DNA of 64,000 nt from Flagellimonas aquimarina. Its GTDB lineage: Bacteria > Bacteroidota > Bacteroidia > Flavobacteriales > Flavobacteriaceae. Below are positions 52,701 to 60,786 of this stretch, one piece after another (the first letter of the stretch is position 1; each line of letters opens with the position of its first letter). Location: assembly GCF_003149745.1 (NCBI RefSeq), contig NZ_QGEG01000001.1:372001-436000 (forward strand). Reading direction: 5' to 3'. The position numbers and the translations under genes were made by a program. Under the pieces are notes generated by a model that saw only the letters and a program-made list of their open reading frames with translations, was not told the origin of the DNA and made no database searches.

Positions 52701-55700
52701 CTTGAGGGTAATCTACAGATGTTTTGGTGCCCCCATCTTGCAAGTACTGGGTGCCATATTGGGTAATATTTCCCAAATAATCGGTTTCCGAAATTATTCG
52801 ACCCCAAAGATCATGACCGTAGTAAGTGGTTAATTGATAGCTATCTGTTGTACTTTTTAAAAGACCTGAGGAAGCTTCATAGGTAAAAGTGGTATTCAGG
52901 GAATCAATATCTATGTACTTGGTCAAAAAGCGATTGCCATATCCATTATACTCAAACCTTTGTATTCTATCTGGCTCGGTCCCTGTAGTCTTTAAGGTTT
53001 TAGTTTTGATATTGCCATAAGTATCATACTCTAATTCTTGAGTAATCCAGTCTGTTCCATTACCTTTTCTACGGATAAGGTCAACCAAATTGTTGTTATA
53101 CTGATACTGTTCTTCTGTTGTAAACGTACTTCCATTTAGCGTAAGTCGCTCCTGCATTTTTAGTGGTTTACCAATATGGTATGTATTATTGGTCGCATTG
53201 GCATTGTTCGAATATTGATAGGTAAGTACACGGCTGCCCCCAGGATAAGATGTTGTGGTCACCAATGGATTGTTGTAGTCATCATAAGTATAGGTCTCAG
53301 TAGTTGTTACTCCGGTAAGACCATTATCGGTTTCAGTGCGGTTTAGACGAATATCGACCGCTCCTGCATAGCCATCATCACCGGGTTGTTCATTTGGCGG
53401 AAAAATATAGGCCCAGTAGCTGCCATTGGATCCTATAGCATGAAAACCAGGGAGAAGCGAAACGAACTCTTCCACTTCATCTGTTTGTGCACCGGGCAAG
53501 CTAGAGTTTCTGCTGATATTCTCGGTGATTTGAGGTGCGATTGGAGACCCTGGGTTTGCAATTAACTGATAATCATAAAAATAATTTACCTTTCGTTGGT
53601 ATTGGGTTGGATTGGTATCTGATGAGTTTGCCGTTATCTGTTCGGTGACCACGCCGCGAAGCAGGGTATTCCTTTTAGTTATGGACCATAATGGAAGTAC
53701 GTTATTTCCAAACCAACCGCTTGTTTTGACAATTTCAAAACCCTGAAATCCTAAGCCTTTTGTATGCGAAACAGCTCCTTCATAATAAAATAGTTTTGTT
53801 CTGTCGATTCCAGAAGCAGTTTGGTCCAAACGCCTAACTACCTTAAAGGTAGGTGCCACATTGATATTCACAAAGGGAAATACTTTTCCATACTTGGGAA
53901 AATAAGAGTTGATATATCCTCCTGGGAAATTACCATCACCTTCATAGCTAGGGTCAACAGGGTCGTAGGTAATATCAGTAGAGACTCCATTATTATTGAC
54001 TTTTTCCAGCATAACATCCTTCCTATGGTCCAAACCGAAACTATATGATCTTACATGTTTGTTGCTTATTACACCAAAGTCTAAATTATTATTGGGTTGA
54101 CTTGAAGGTAAAATGATAGGTATGGGATAATGGCTTAGTGTTCCGAATCTGGTGTCCGTGCTTAACTCTAAAAATTTCTTAGGAGATATAATTAAATGCG
54201 GGGTTAAGTACTGTGTACCTGTCCCACCACTGTTGGTAACCGTATTAAACTCCAAAATATCTGTTTTACCATCTCCATTTATATCGATCGGTAATAAATC
54301 GTAAGTGTACTTAGGGTTTCCATCGATTGCATTAGGTTTATAGGAGAAGGTTTGGGATTGTAAAGAAGTAATATTAAAAAATCTTCCCTTAGATGAAAAT
54401 ATTCTAAAATCTGTACTGTTATCTTGCTGCGGTATTATAAAATCAACTTTTCCATCACCGTTATAATCTCCAGGCAAAATGGGAAAATCTACATTTATGG
54501 TCGAACTATACTGATTCCAAACCTCAATCAAGTTATTATTATTTTCATCTAAACCATATACATAAACATTGTTTGCCTTAAAGAGTATGATGTTCGTTCG
54601 ACCGTCCCCAGTTACGTCTGCAGTAAACAATTTGTCATTTATGCCCACTGTTTCGCTTAATTGACCCAAAGAAGAAGAGAAATCATTGCTTGCTGTCAAT
54701 CTACGGTCCAGTTTTATCAAATGAACTGTTTTTGGATATACAGTTGTAGCACTACAAGTATTACATCCACTTCCTCCTCCGCTAGGGTAACAAATACGGG
54801 AATCATTTTGTCCTTTTGAAATTGAGATTACGTCTGTCAAACCATCACCATCAAAGTCACCAGAAAGATAATCTCGGGCTATGCGTTGGTAGGTCGTGCT
54901 ACAATCTTCCAATTGATAGGATATTCCAGGGGCATTCCAAATTTTGGTATACTTTGTAGACAAAGGCGCTCCATCTTCTTTGGCCATGATGGTAAACTTA
55001 ACATCCTTACTACCGGTATTTTGCACCGCTACCAGACCCTGTCCTGGCATCAAGTTGTTTTGATGATTCAACCATGTCGCTGTAAACATTTCTTCAAATG
55101 ACCCAATATTAACACCATCACCATAATTAAATCCTTGGTCGTTTTGAATATCATCAAAAATCCAAAACTTCTTTTTAGTATCTGGGCCTGTAGTAGGGTA
55201 AATCACAAAATCCATTTTGCCATTACCACTAAGGTCTCCAGGTATCACTCCGGAATTATCCCTATTAATATTGGATATGCTAAGGTTTGTAGCCGTACCA
55301 TCAACATCGGTTAAACTGTAGTTGGTGTCTCCATACTCAAATGTTACGCTTCTACTAGACCCAGAGCTCGGATATTCTTTTACTTCGATTAAACGTTGAT
55401 AGTTTACCAGAGTCTTGTCATGAAAAAGCTCATACTTTCTATACAAGGAATTTGTTTGTCCAAATACTTCTATTTTATTCAGAGTTGAGGAATTTTGGAA
55501 GTACTCTTGTCCTATCCAAGCGGACTCGACATGCTTGTTAATACTGCCTGAGAGGTAGGTAAACCTTATCTCATTTATGGCTGGATTACTTCCCTTGCTA
55601 CCATATTTGATTTTACTGATATGTCCTCCCGAGTACTCATAGGATATTCGTATTCCTTGGGGATTTTCCCAATACGAAATGGCATAATCCATAGAAGTTC

Positions 55701-56319
55701 TTGAATCGGGATTAAGGCCATAAAAAGCAATAGAGCCATCCGGATATAATACCTTAAAATGTCCAGGTCCAGAAGACGTGGTATTCGTGCCCACCCCAAT
55801 AATTTTCACATTGGAGTATTGTTCCGTTTGATAAGTACTGCCATCAGTTCCATAAGTGCCTGTCTTTACAATCAAACGCTGCCCATCCAAAGCAAAGCGG
55901 TCATCCAAGTCAAAATCCACCGGATCAATTTGATTGTCGTGAAACATCGTTGAAGGGATTCTGGTAATCACCGAAACACCAGAAACATTCCATCCCCAGC
56001 CAGCCATTCCTCTACCAGTGTGGCTATCAAAATCCAAGGAAACCTCTGGAACAACTCCATTAAGGCCTGGAGGAACATTTATAGGAATTGAATAATTTAA
56101 TCCCCCTGATGAGTTTACGGATAAATCTGCAGTAATACTTCCTTCAGAACCACTTAGATTAACAAGTTCAGATTCAGAAGAAGATTCATCTTCTGACATC
56201 TCATAATCTAAAATGATAATTTCTTTAGTACCAGTTGTCTTATAAGTTCTTGGTTTTTCATCCTTAGTAAAGGATAATAACATAAAAATGACAAAAAAAA
56301 GAAGTGTTAGGTTTTTCAT
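49714..56319 (-). CDS. SpvB/RHS-repeat polymorphic toxin with C-terminal HNH-type nuclease domain
   Basis: 2201 residues. A signal peptide (LTLLFFVIFMLLSF) is followed by an SpvB-like domain (about 50-170: LNYSIPINVPPGLNGVVPEVSLDFDS). FG-GAP/VCBS calcium-type repeats follow (DFDGDGLTDV, DYNGDGKVDF, DINGDGKTDI; to about 800), then many YD repeats. The RHS core ends in HRDYLGSILAITDADG and GRFLSPDNY...YGYAFNNPLSYVDPSGE (about 1780-1870). A linker with a membrane segment and a pre-toxin region (DFIPFVGSGKDIYQGIRDG) leads to a tip with the HNH/LHH pattern: ELHHRFIPQR (H2144, H2145), N2168 and H2177. It should be exported and cleave nucleic acid in a competitor. The route (Sec plus T9SS or another system) is not shown. 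Confidence 0.9.
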   Translation of the reverse strand: MKNLTLLFFVIFMLLSFTKDEKPRTYKTTGTKEIIILDYEMSEDESSSESELVNLSGSEGSITADLSVNSSGGLNYSIPINVPPGLNGVVPEVSLDFDSHTGRGMAGWGWNVSGVSVITRIPSTMFHDNQIDPVDFDLDDRFALDGQRLIVKTGTYGTDGSTYQTEQYSNVKIIGVGTNTTSSGPGHFKVLYPDGSIAFYGLNPDSRTSMDYAISYWENPQGIRISYEYSGGHISKIKYGSKGSNPAINEIRFTYLSGSINKHVESAWIGQEYFQNSSTLNKIEVFGQTNSLYRKYELFHDKTLVNYQRLIEVKEYPSSGSSRSVTFEYGDTNYSLTDVDGTATNLSISNINRDNSGVIPGDLSGNGKMDFVIYPTTGPDTKKKFWIFDDIQNDQGFNYGDGVNIGSFEEMFTATWLNHQNNLMPGQGLVAVQNTGSKDVKFTIMAKEDGAPLSTKYTKIWNAPGISYQLEDCSTTYQRIARDYLSGDFDGDGLTDVISISKGQNDSRICYPSGGGSGCNTCSATTVYPKTVHLIKLDRRLTASNDFSSSLGQLSETVGINDKLFTADVTGDGRTNIILFKANNVYVYGLDENNNNLIEVWNQYSSTINVDFPILPGDYNGDGKVDFIIPQQDNSTDFRIFSSKGRFFNITSLQSQTFSYKPNAIDGNPKYTYDLLPIDINGDGKTDILEFNTVTNSGGTGTQYLTPHLIISPKKFLELSTDTRFGTLSHYPIPIILPSSQPNNNLDFGVISNKHVRSYSFGLDHRKDVMLEKVNNNGVSTDITYDPVDPSYEGDGNFPGGYINSYFPKYGKVFPFVNINVAPTFKVVRRLDQTASGIDRTKLFYYEGAVSHTKGLGFQGFEIVKTSGWFGNNVLPLWSITKRNTLLRGVVTEQITANSSDTNPTQYQRKVNYFYDYQLIANPGSPIAPQITENISRNSSLPGAQTDEVEEFVSLLPGFHAIGSNGSYWAYIFPPNEQPGDDGYAGAVDIRLNRTETDNGLTGVTTTETYTYDDYNNPLVTTTSYPGGSRVLTYQYSNNANATNNTYHIGKPLKMQERLTLNGSTFTTEEQYQYNNNLVDLIRRKGNGTDWITQELEYDTYGNIKTKTLKTTGTEPDRIQRFEYNGYGNRFLTKYIDIDSLNTTFTYEASSGLLKSTTDSYQLTTYYGHDLWGRIISETDYLGNITQYGTQYLQDGGTKTSVDYPQGSKEESTFNAFGWEIKTGALSLNNEWSYTSYEYDASGRLIKESEPHKGSPSQWNVTNFDEYSRVVSQQLYTGRNITVTSYSGLSSTVNDGVKNVTTTLDALGNTIKVVDLGGTIDYTYHASGQLKSADYGGNLVTVGVDGWGRKTSLNDPSAGNYTYKYNNYGELLEQTSPKGTTTYQYDGEGKVTSKTITGDFTDLSLTYEYHEATTKQLKKITGTDNLNAGRTYLYEYFYDTYERPKKITENTGLASFEYEITYDPTYGRVWKEEQISTLAGGISKAITTRNEYDTSGILTEIWNEGTPLKLWELSEINARGQELTVNLGNGITQAKTYDAYGYLTKIEDKESGTAPNPTVALHTEYDFNVQRGNLNSRENFGFSWQETFNYDIQDRLIDISGDVSHAKTYKNNGNVDNNDALGDYVYGNTNKKYRLTEIDPNSAGDTYFQQHPTQQISYNAFKKPVEIHQTGHGRVSFEYGPLMNRSTAYYGGEQQDQALRRFVKHYSAIIPAEIVQDTQAGTSKIVTYVGGDAYTAPVVHIKQEGGGNLDEYHYLHRDYLGSILAITDADGDVKEERQFGAWGSVDQFLDSGAGTTFDHTALLGRGYTGHEHFFEVGLIHMNGRMYDAQLGRFLSPDNYIQEPFNTQSYNRYGYAFNNPLSYVDPSGEFFLGGAEIGLFAIIAKWVTVGLGALIIADSFLDLGIFSAPDVGYSSSSNTGPAPAPGNVQNNTQAASSMSSSGKRSAFNDGGLVALDIPAVDAAGSVINYTLGNNFSYQNVVPTGISLTGRADPLQGIPKPDGWEYNPEAGGPTEPISEGFTITTEDVLDTAMDFIPFVGSGKDIYQGIRDGNGWQVALGAGFLVLDVFTLGSASVLKGAVKTGIKVGGRSLLKKTAKSVGKRLPRGGKTFQQYKKSFWSKRKKQELDVITNRQTGKVWKQYEELHHRFIPQRAQKEFDLPDWLINNRVNLKRINSLDHAKQDPYRARFAPAWAKEVYNLKWK

Positions 56320-56323
56320 TGGG

Positions 56324-56812
56324 CTATTTTTTTATGACGTGAAAGGTTTGCTTGGTATTGTCTGTGTAGAATACGGAAACCATATATCTGCCTGCAGGGT
56401 AAATTCCAAAGTTTAGGCCTAAGCTTCCTTGTCTGTTCTTAATGGTTTTTTGGAACAATTGCTGTCCTATACCATTAAATAAAATAATCTGTGCCACCTG
56501 CCTTTGGGTATCTTGCCATTCTACCGTAAGCTGTTCTGTTACCGGATTTGGATACGCTACTATGTTAGAAAAATTATCTCCTTCATTTAAGCCCGAAACA
56601 TCTTCTAAAATATCTTCTTGCAAAGCAACATCTTCAACCAAAGTAGAATCTAAAGCCTCTTTAGACGTATTGCAATTAATGCAGACCCTATCCCTTAGGG
56701 TTTGGTTGCCTGCGCTGTCATAACTAAACTGGATTTTATATTGGGATTGGGCAAATGTAGATGTCATTGCCATAATCCATACCAGACCAAATAAAAGTAA
56801 TTTTTGTTTCAA
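56324..56812 (-). CDS. Small T9SS-sorted protein with a YD-like motif
   Basis: 162 residues. A signal peptide (WIMAMTSTFAQ) is followed by a single YD-repeat-like element (QFSYDSAGNQTLRDR) and a short Cys pair (CINC). An acidic linker leads to a type A T9SS C-terminal domain (AYPNPVTEQLTVEW, LFNGIGQQLFQKTI, GRYMVSVFYTD). Type A domains direct export through the type IX system and surface attachment. The YD-like motif echoes the adjacent RHS protein (4-bp gap), so it may dock with or anchor that protein. This is inference. Confidence 0.85.
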   Translation of the reverse strand: MKQKLLLFGLVWIMAMTSTFAQSQYKIQFSYDSAGNQTLRDRVCINCNTSKEALDSTLVEDVALQEDILEDVSGLNEGDNFSNIVAYPNPVTEQLTVEWQDTQRQVAQIILFNGIGQQLFQKTIKNRQGSLGLNFGIYPAGRYMVSVFYTDNTKQTFHVIKK

Positions 56813-56816
56813 ACTC

Positions 56817-57345
56817 TTAGTTTTTAAGGTTATTGATTTGTTGTTCCAAGGCCTCTAGCTTCTCGGTTAGAAGTGTGATGCCTTTCTTATATGTGTTCAT
56901 TTCTTCTTGCTGTTGTAATGTATACAGCGTTAGCTCCTCAATTTTCTCCAAGAGCAGTTTGTTCATCTTACCCAATTGAATGCCATTTTCTTCCACTTCT
57001 TCGGCTGACGGGATATTGATGAGATGGCCTTTTTCTTGAATATGCTTTTCCACTTCTTCAAGTGTGGGCAAATCATAATTTTCTTTAAAAACATAATCCG
57101 CCCAGCCCGTTTCTACTTTAATTTCCTCCGCCCCATTTGGTCGCACCCGTGGGGTCAAAAAAATGGTTTCCGCGCGCCCAGCCACTGGTTGTTGTGGGAA
57201 TTTTAAAACGAACGCTCAACCCATCCATGATTACATCAGAATTTGACGGGTACTGGTTCTGAGAAAAACCCATTTGAATGTTTATCAGTAAAAGAAAAAT
57301 TATGCTTTTACCAATAATTGGAATTCTTGTACTATAGTTTTTCAC
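56817..57345 (-). pseudogene. Frameshifted tail-fibre-like protein (fourth paralogue)
   Basis: Two overlapping minus-strand frames make up one gene. Frame 1 (57345 to 57118) gives a signal peptide and SGWARGNHFFDPTGATKWGG, then a stop. Frame 2 (from about 57185 to 56817) gives AEEIKVETGW, then DYVFKENYDLPTLEEVEKHI and the C-terminal GHLINIPSAEEVEENGIQLGKMN with a coiled coil, as in the three genes upstream. A -1 or +2 shift around 57120-57170 would join them; a run of seven A (plus strand) at 57157-57163 is one candidate. It could be a true inactivation, a sequencing error or programmed frameshifting. Confidence 0.7.
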
Positions 57346-57357
57346 GATTTTCTATTT

Positions 57358-58098
57358 TTAGAATTTATTTTCAAGGATTACTAGACGTTTTTCAAGTTCT
57401 TGTATTTTTTTGTTGTTTTTCTCAAGCTCGATTACATAGAGTGTCAACTCCTCTATCTTCTCCAACAGTATCATATTCATCGCTCCTAGCTGAATACCAT
57501 TCTCTTCCATTTCCATAGCGGATGGTATATTAGGTAAGTGACCATGGTCCTCAATGTAGTTTTGGACCTCTTCTAAAGACCTAAGATTGTACTCTTCTTT
57601 AAAGACATAATCAGGGCCTGGAACAGAAAGATCTACCTTGACCTCCTCGGCATGGATATCACCTTTTACTGTGAGTTTGGAATCTGGGGAGGAGGTCCCT
57701 ATGCCCATTGAACCATTTCTTGTAATTCGTACACTTTCATATATTGGCCCTAGTCCATCAGTGCCTTTTGTGAAAAATGCCAATCCAATATGATCAGAAT
57801 CCGTATGTTCTTGTATTGCAGCAATTGCCGCCCTTCTTCTGGAATTCACTTTCCAAGTTATTCCTCCAAAAAAATTGCCTATCCCCGGTGTATTTGAAGT
57901 AAAGGAAACATGGTCTTGGGATTGAGCTTCCATACTGGTATTAAACAAATTTGGATTGTATATTTCCAGTTTTTGACTTGGATTCGTAGTGCCAATACCT
58001 ACATTGCCATCATCGGGAAACGAATTGGTGACTTGGGCATTAATAGTCAAAAATGACACAAGCGAAATCGCTACTATTAATTGTAATTTATTCATCAA
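57358..58098 (-). CDS. Tail-fibre-like secreted protein, paralogue 3
   Basis: 246 residues. A signal peptide (IVAISLVSFLTINAQ) is followed by VTNSFPDDGNVGIGTTNPSQKLEI, a variable beta-rich region, and a second GIGTSSPDSKLTVKGDIHAEEVKVD. The shared C-terminal module is SLEEVQNYIEDHGHLPNIPSAMEMEENGIQLGAMNMILLEKIEELTLYVIE, ending in a coiled coil. The GIGT-type shaft and C-terminal coil resemble phage or tailocin fibres that trimerise. It overlaps the upstream paralogue by 4 bp. Confidence 0.85.
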   Translation of the reverse strand: MMNKLQLIVAISLVSFLTINAQVTNSFPDDGNVGIGTTNPSQKLEIYNPNLFNTSMEAQSQDHVSFTSNTPGIGNFFGGITWKVNSRRRAAIAAIQEHTDSDHIGLAFFTKGTDGLGPIYESVRITRNGSMGIGTSSPDSKLTVKGDIHAEEVKVDLSVPGPDYVFKEEYNLRSLEEVQNYIEDHGHLPNIPSAMEMEENGIQLGAMNMILLEKIEELTLYVIELEKNNKKIQELEKRLVILENKF

Positions 58099-59144
58099 TT
58101 TTGGTTTAAAAGTTGTTCAATTTTTTGAAAACGGATTTCTTGTTGAGCAAGCCTTTCTTCTTGTTCCAAAATATAAAGGGTCAACTCCTCAATCTTCTCT
58201 AAAAGCTTCATGTTCATTTCGCCCAATTGCACACCATTCTCTTCCATTTCCTTAGCCGAAGGAATATTTGGTAAATGTCCATTCTCTTTAATGTAGTTTT
58301 CGACTTCCTCCAAAGATTTCAGGTTGTAGTCTTCTTTAAAGACATAATCCGGACCTGGAACGGAAAGATCAACTTTTACTTCTTCTGCATGGATATTTCC
58401 CTTTACGGTAAGTTTGGAGTCCGGAGTAGTCGTGCCTATGCCCACATTGCCATTGGCTTTTAGTGTAAATAGATTGGATGTTATCTGTGATGTATTATTA
58501 TGTACTAAACTTGAGGCGAACGTTGTATGGTCTGCTGTATTGCTCCTTCTATTTATCACAAATTGATCTGAACCGGAATATGGTCTTCCAATGAACCACT
58601 CATTGGTCCCTCCTAGGTCATGCATAAACATCCCTAAACCTCGTTGATTAGCACTGTGAATCGCCTTAAGCACAATACCAGCATTAATGGCACCATTGGC
58701 AGTGCCGGTTAATGTCAGTTCGGCCCGGCTGTCCGCAGAATTCATTTCCAATAATGTTGACGGTGAATCAGTACCAATACCAACCCAACCGTTATCATTT
58801 ATTATTATTCCTTTGCCTTGATTTTTTAGATTGATATCGTAACCAGCTCGGTTGGTGTAAAACCCAAGTTGTTTAGTTGTCCCACTTCCTTCTCCCAACC
58901 ACCATATTTCATCTCCACTTTTGTCATAACCACCAAGCCAACCATAGAAAGCATCCTCTGTATCCTCATCACTGGTATTTTGTAGTTTAATAACCGCTCC
59001 GCTACCTGCTACATGAAGTTTTGTGCTAGGAGTGGTTGTTCCAATTCCAACATTACCATCATTAGGAAAAGAATTAGTAACCTGGGCATTAGTTGTTAAA
59101 AATGTTCCAAAAATAATAGCTACAATAAGTTCTATTTTTCTCAT
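58095..59144 (-). CDS. Tail-fibre-like secreted protein, paralogue 2
   Basis: 349 residues with the same plan. A signal peptide (IVAIIFGTFLTTNAQ) precedes VTNSFPNDGNVGIGTTTPSTKLHVAGSG. The middle is unique to this copy: GWLGGYDKSGDEIWWLGEG, then an NVGIGTTTPDSKLTVKG repeat. The common end is GNIHAEEVKVDLSVPGPDYVFKE and GHLPNIPSAKEMEENGVQLGEMNMKLLEKIEELTLYILEQEE. The middle is likely the variable receptor-binding part. It overlaps its neighbours by 4 bp on each side. Confidence 0.85.
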   Translation of the reverse strand: MRKIELIVAIIFGTFLTTNAQVTNSFPNDGNVGIGTTTPSTKLHVAGSGAVIKLQNTSDEDTEDAFYGWLGGYDKSGDEIWWLGEGSGTTKQLGFYTNRAGYDINLKNQGKGIIINDNGWVGIGTDSPSTLLEMNSADSRAELTLTGTANGAINAGIVLKAIHSANQRGLGMFMHDLGGTNEWFIGRPYSGSDQFVINRRSNTADHTTFASSLVHNNTSQITSNLFTLKANGNVGIGTTTPDSKLTVKGNIHAEEVKVDLSVPGPDYVFKEDYNLKSLEEVENYIKENGHLPNIPSAKEMEENGVQLGEMNMKLLEKIEELTLYILEQEERLAQQEIRFQKIEQLLNQN

Positions 59145-60058
59145 CTATTTCGATTTAAAAGTTGTTCTAGTTTTTCGAGGCGGTTTTCTTGATTTGTCAC
59201 TTTACTTTTCAGCTCATCCATTTCCTTTAACTTTTTTTCCTGTTCCAAAGTGTACAAGGTCAATTCCTCTATCTTCTCCAACAGTTTCATGTTCATCTCT
59301 CCCAATTGGATTCCGTCTTCTTCCATCTCCTTTGCTGAAGGAATGTTGGGCAAATGCCCATATTGTTCGATGTAGTTTTGAACTTCTTCCAAAGATTTAA
59401 GGCCATACCCTTTCTTAAAGACATAATCTGGGCCAGGAACGGAAAGGTCAACTTTTACTTCTTCTGCATGGATGTTGCCTTTTACGGTAAGTTTGGAATC
59501 TGGAGCGGCGGTGCCAATGCCCACCTTTCCATTGCTTTGCACTTTCATCCTAACATTGCCGCTACCATCTTCTAACTGAAGAATTGTCGGGTTATTGGTC
59601 GATTGAGAACCTCCATAACCACTTTGTATTAAAAGACCTTTTCCTTCACCTCCTCCATTATATATTTTAGCCGTCCAAGAATTGTTGATAGACTTGTTTA
59701 CCTCAACAAAGGCAGAAGCTTGAGAGGTTCCTATGCCAAAGTTTCCATTTCCATCTTCAGCAATTATTGGACGCCAACTGGTCCAAACATTGTTAGCAGG
59801 GTCCCATTGTCTAAGCTTCAAATCCCCATAAGGGTAAGTGGTTGAAGCTATTTCAAAATTCCTATATGGGCCTTCCAGAACAGTTAACTTTGTACCATAA
59901 GGATAAGTCCAGTTTAAGGCAGAATTATTACCGCCGGGGCCCTCTTGGTAGTAAACGCCAGATGCCATATTGTTTGGGTGTTCACTTTCTGCATATTGAT
60001 TCTGGGCCATTAACAATACAGGAGTTAACCAAATGGTGAGCTTTAAAAGATTTTTCAT
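59141..60058 (-). CDS. Tail-fibre-like secreted protein with pyocin-knob-like N-terminus, paralogue 1
   Basis: 305 residues and first gene of the island operon. A signal peptide (LTIWLTPVLLMAQ) leads to a pyocin-knob-like segment (NNMASGVYYQEGPGGNNSALNWTYPYGTKLTVLEG, LKLRQWDPANNVWTSWRPI). GFGIGTS- and GIGTAAPDSKLTVKGNIHAEEVKVD shaft elements and the shared GHLPNIPSAKEMEEDGIQLGEMNMKLLEKIEELTLYTLEQEKK end with coiled coil follow. Knob domains of this type occur on tail fibres and in contractile-injection systems. It overlaps paralogue 2 by 4 bp. No clear promoter is visible in the 600-bp region upstream. Confidence 0.85.
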   Translation of the reverse strand: MKNLLKLTIWLTPVLLMAQNQYAESEHPNNMASGVYYQEGPGGNNSALNWTYPYGTKLTVLEGPYRNFEIASTTYPYGDLKLRQWDPANNVWTSWRPIIAEDGNGNFGIGTSQASAFVEVNKSINNSWTAKIYNGGGEGKGLLIQSGYGGSQSTNNPTILQLEDGSGNVRMKVQSNGKVGIGTAAPDSKLTVKGNIHAEEVKVDLSVPGPDYVFKKGYGLKSLEEVQNYIEQYGHLPNIPSAKEMEEDGIQLGEMNMKLLEKIEELTLYTLEQEKKLKEMDELKSKVTNQENRLEKLEQLLNRNR

Positions 60059-60666
60059 TTTTTGTAATTTTTTTGGTGTACTTAATACGTAATTTTACAA
60101 GATTCTGTTGCTGCATTAAAAAAAGTTGTCCAATTTTTTATATCAATTTATAAATTGACTCAAGTTTTTTTTTCTGGCCCTCGCACATATTGAATGGGTC
60201 CCATGAAAAATCTCTGATACCTATTGAAAAGAAATATTGAGACATCGGTTTTGCAGTTTCACAACAACAATGTAGGAAAATATTGTATTTTTTTATTATA
60301 TAAAAACCTTAGTTTTCTAGTGTTTTTTACGTAAAATTTTATAAGTAATTAATTATTAATATATTATGGGAGGAAGAATTTTTATCCTTGACATAAACTT
60401 AATGTCGGTAATAACCACTTACGTCTTTATTATGAGACTTAAACTGTATATATAGTCGAAAATCCTCAATAAAATTCTGAAAGTGCAATATTTTAAGGAA
60501 TCAAATGAAGCGAGAATTAGCCATAATTGAAATCGGGACCCAACAATATGAGCTGCTAAATATTCTAAGACATTTTATGTGCCCAAGGCAATGGACAAGA
60601 GAAATCCAGAGTGAAAGGTAATTTTAGGGTAATGTTAACATGGGATACTCTTTGCGGCTAAAAAAG
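60059..60666. other. AT-rich intergenic region between tRNA-Arg and island operon
   Basis: About 600 bp. The only open frame of note is 38 codons at 60505-60621 (+, ATG with an AAGGA-like ribosome site). It has no recognisable product and may be chance. There is no repeat, hairpin or promoter of consensus type. It must contain the promoter of the fibre/RHS operon on the minus strand. A TTGGACA on the minus strand near 60130 is a possible -33 element, but no TAnnTTTG follows at the right distance. Confidence 0.4.
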
Positions 60667-60738
60667 TAGCCCCGGCAAGAATCGAACTTGCATCTAAAGT
60701 TTAGGAAACTTCTATTCTATCCATTGAACTACGGGGCC
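60667..60738 (-). tRNA. tRNA-Arg (anticodon CCT)
   Basis: A 72-nt cloverleaf on the minus strand. The 7-bp acceptor stem has a G1-U72 pair and six canonical pairs (GGCCCCG / CGGGGCU). The D-arm has a 4-bp stem and the anticodon stem-loop carries loop TTCCTAA, giving anticodon CCT for AGG codons. A 4-nt variable loop precedes the T-arm GCAAG-TTCGATT-CTTGC. CCA is not encoded. A TATTTTTG -7 element lies at 60764-60757 on the minus strand. Confidence 0.95.
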
Positions 60739-60786
60739 ATTGCCATAAATGGATTGCAAAAATATGTTTTTTGCCAAAAAGAATTT

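Noticed and set aside
49714..60058. Contractile injection system or prophage.
   Set aside because: Fibre-like proteins carry Sec signal peptides and there are no tube, sheath, baseplate, capsid or integrase genes.
60505..60621. 38-codon plus-strand ORF with a fair ribosome site.
   Set aside because: No recognisable motif, no promoter, in an A+T-rich gap; not called as a gene.
60667..60738. The T-arm complement GCAAGAATCG resembles the Ada-cluster motif AGCAAGAATCGG.
   Set aside because: The match is 10 bases inside a conserved tRNA stem-loop on unrelated DNA with no start codon at the right distance; taken as chance.
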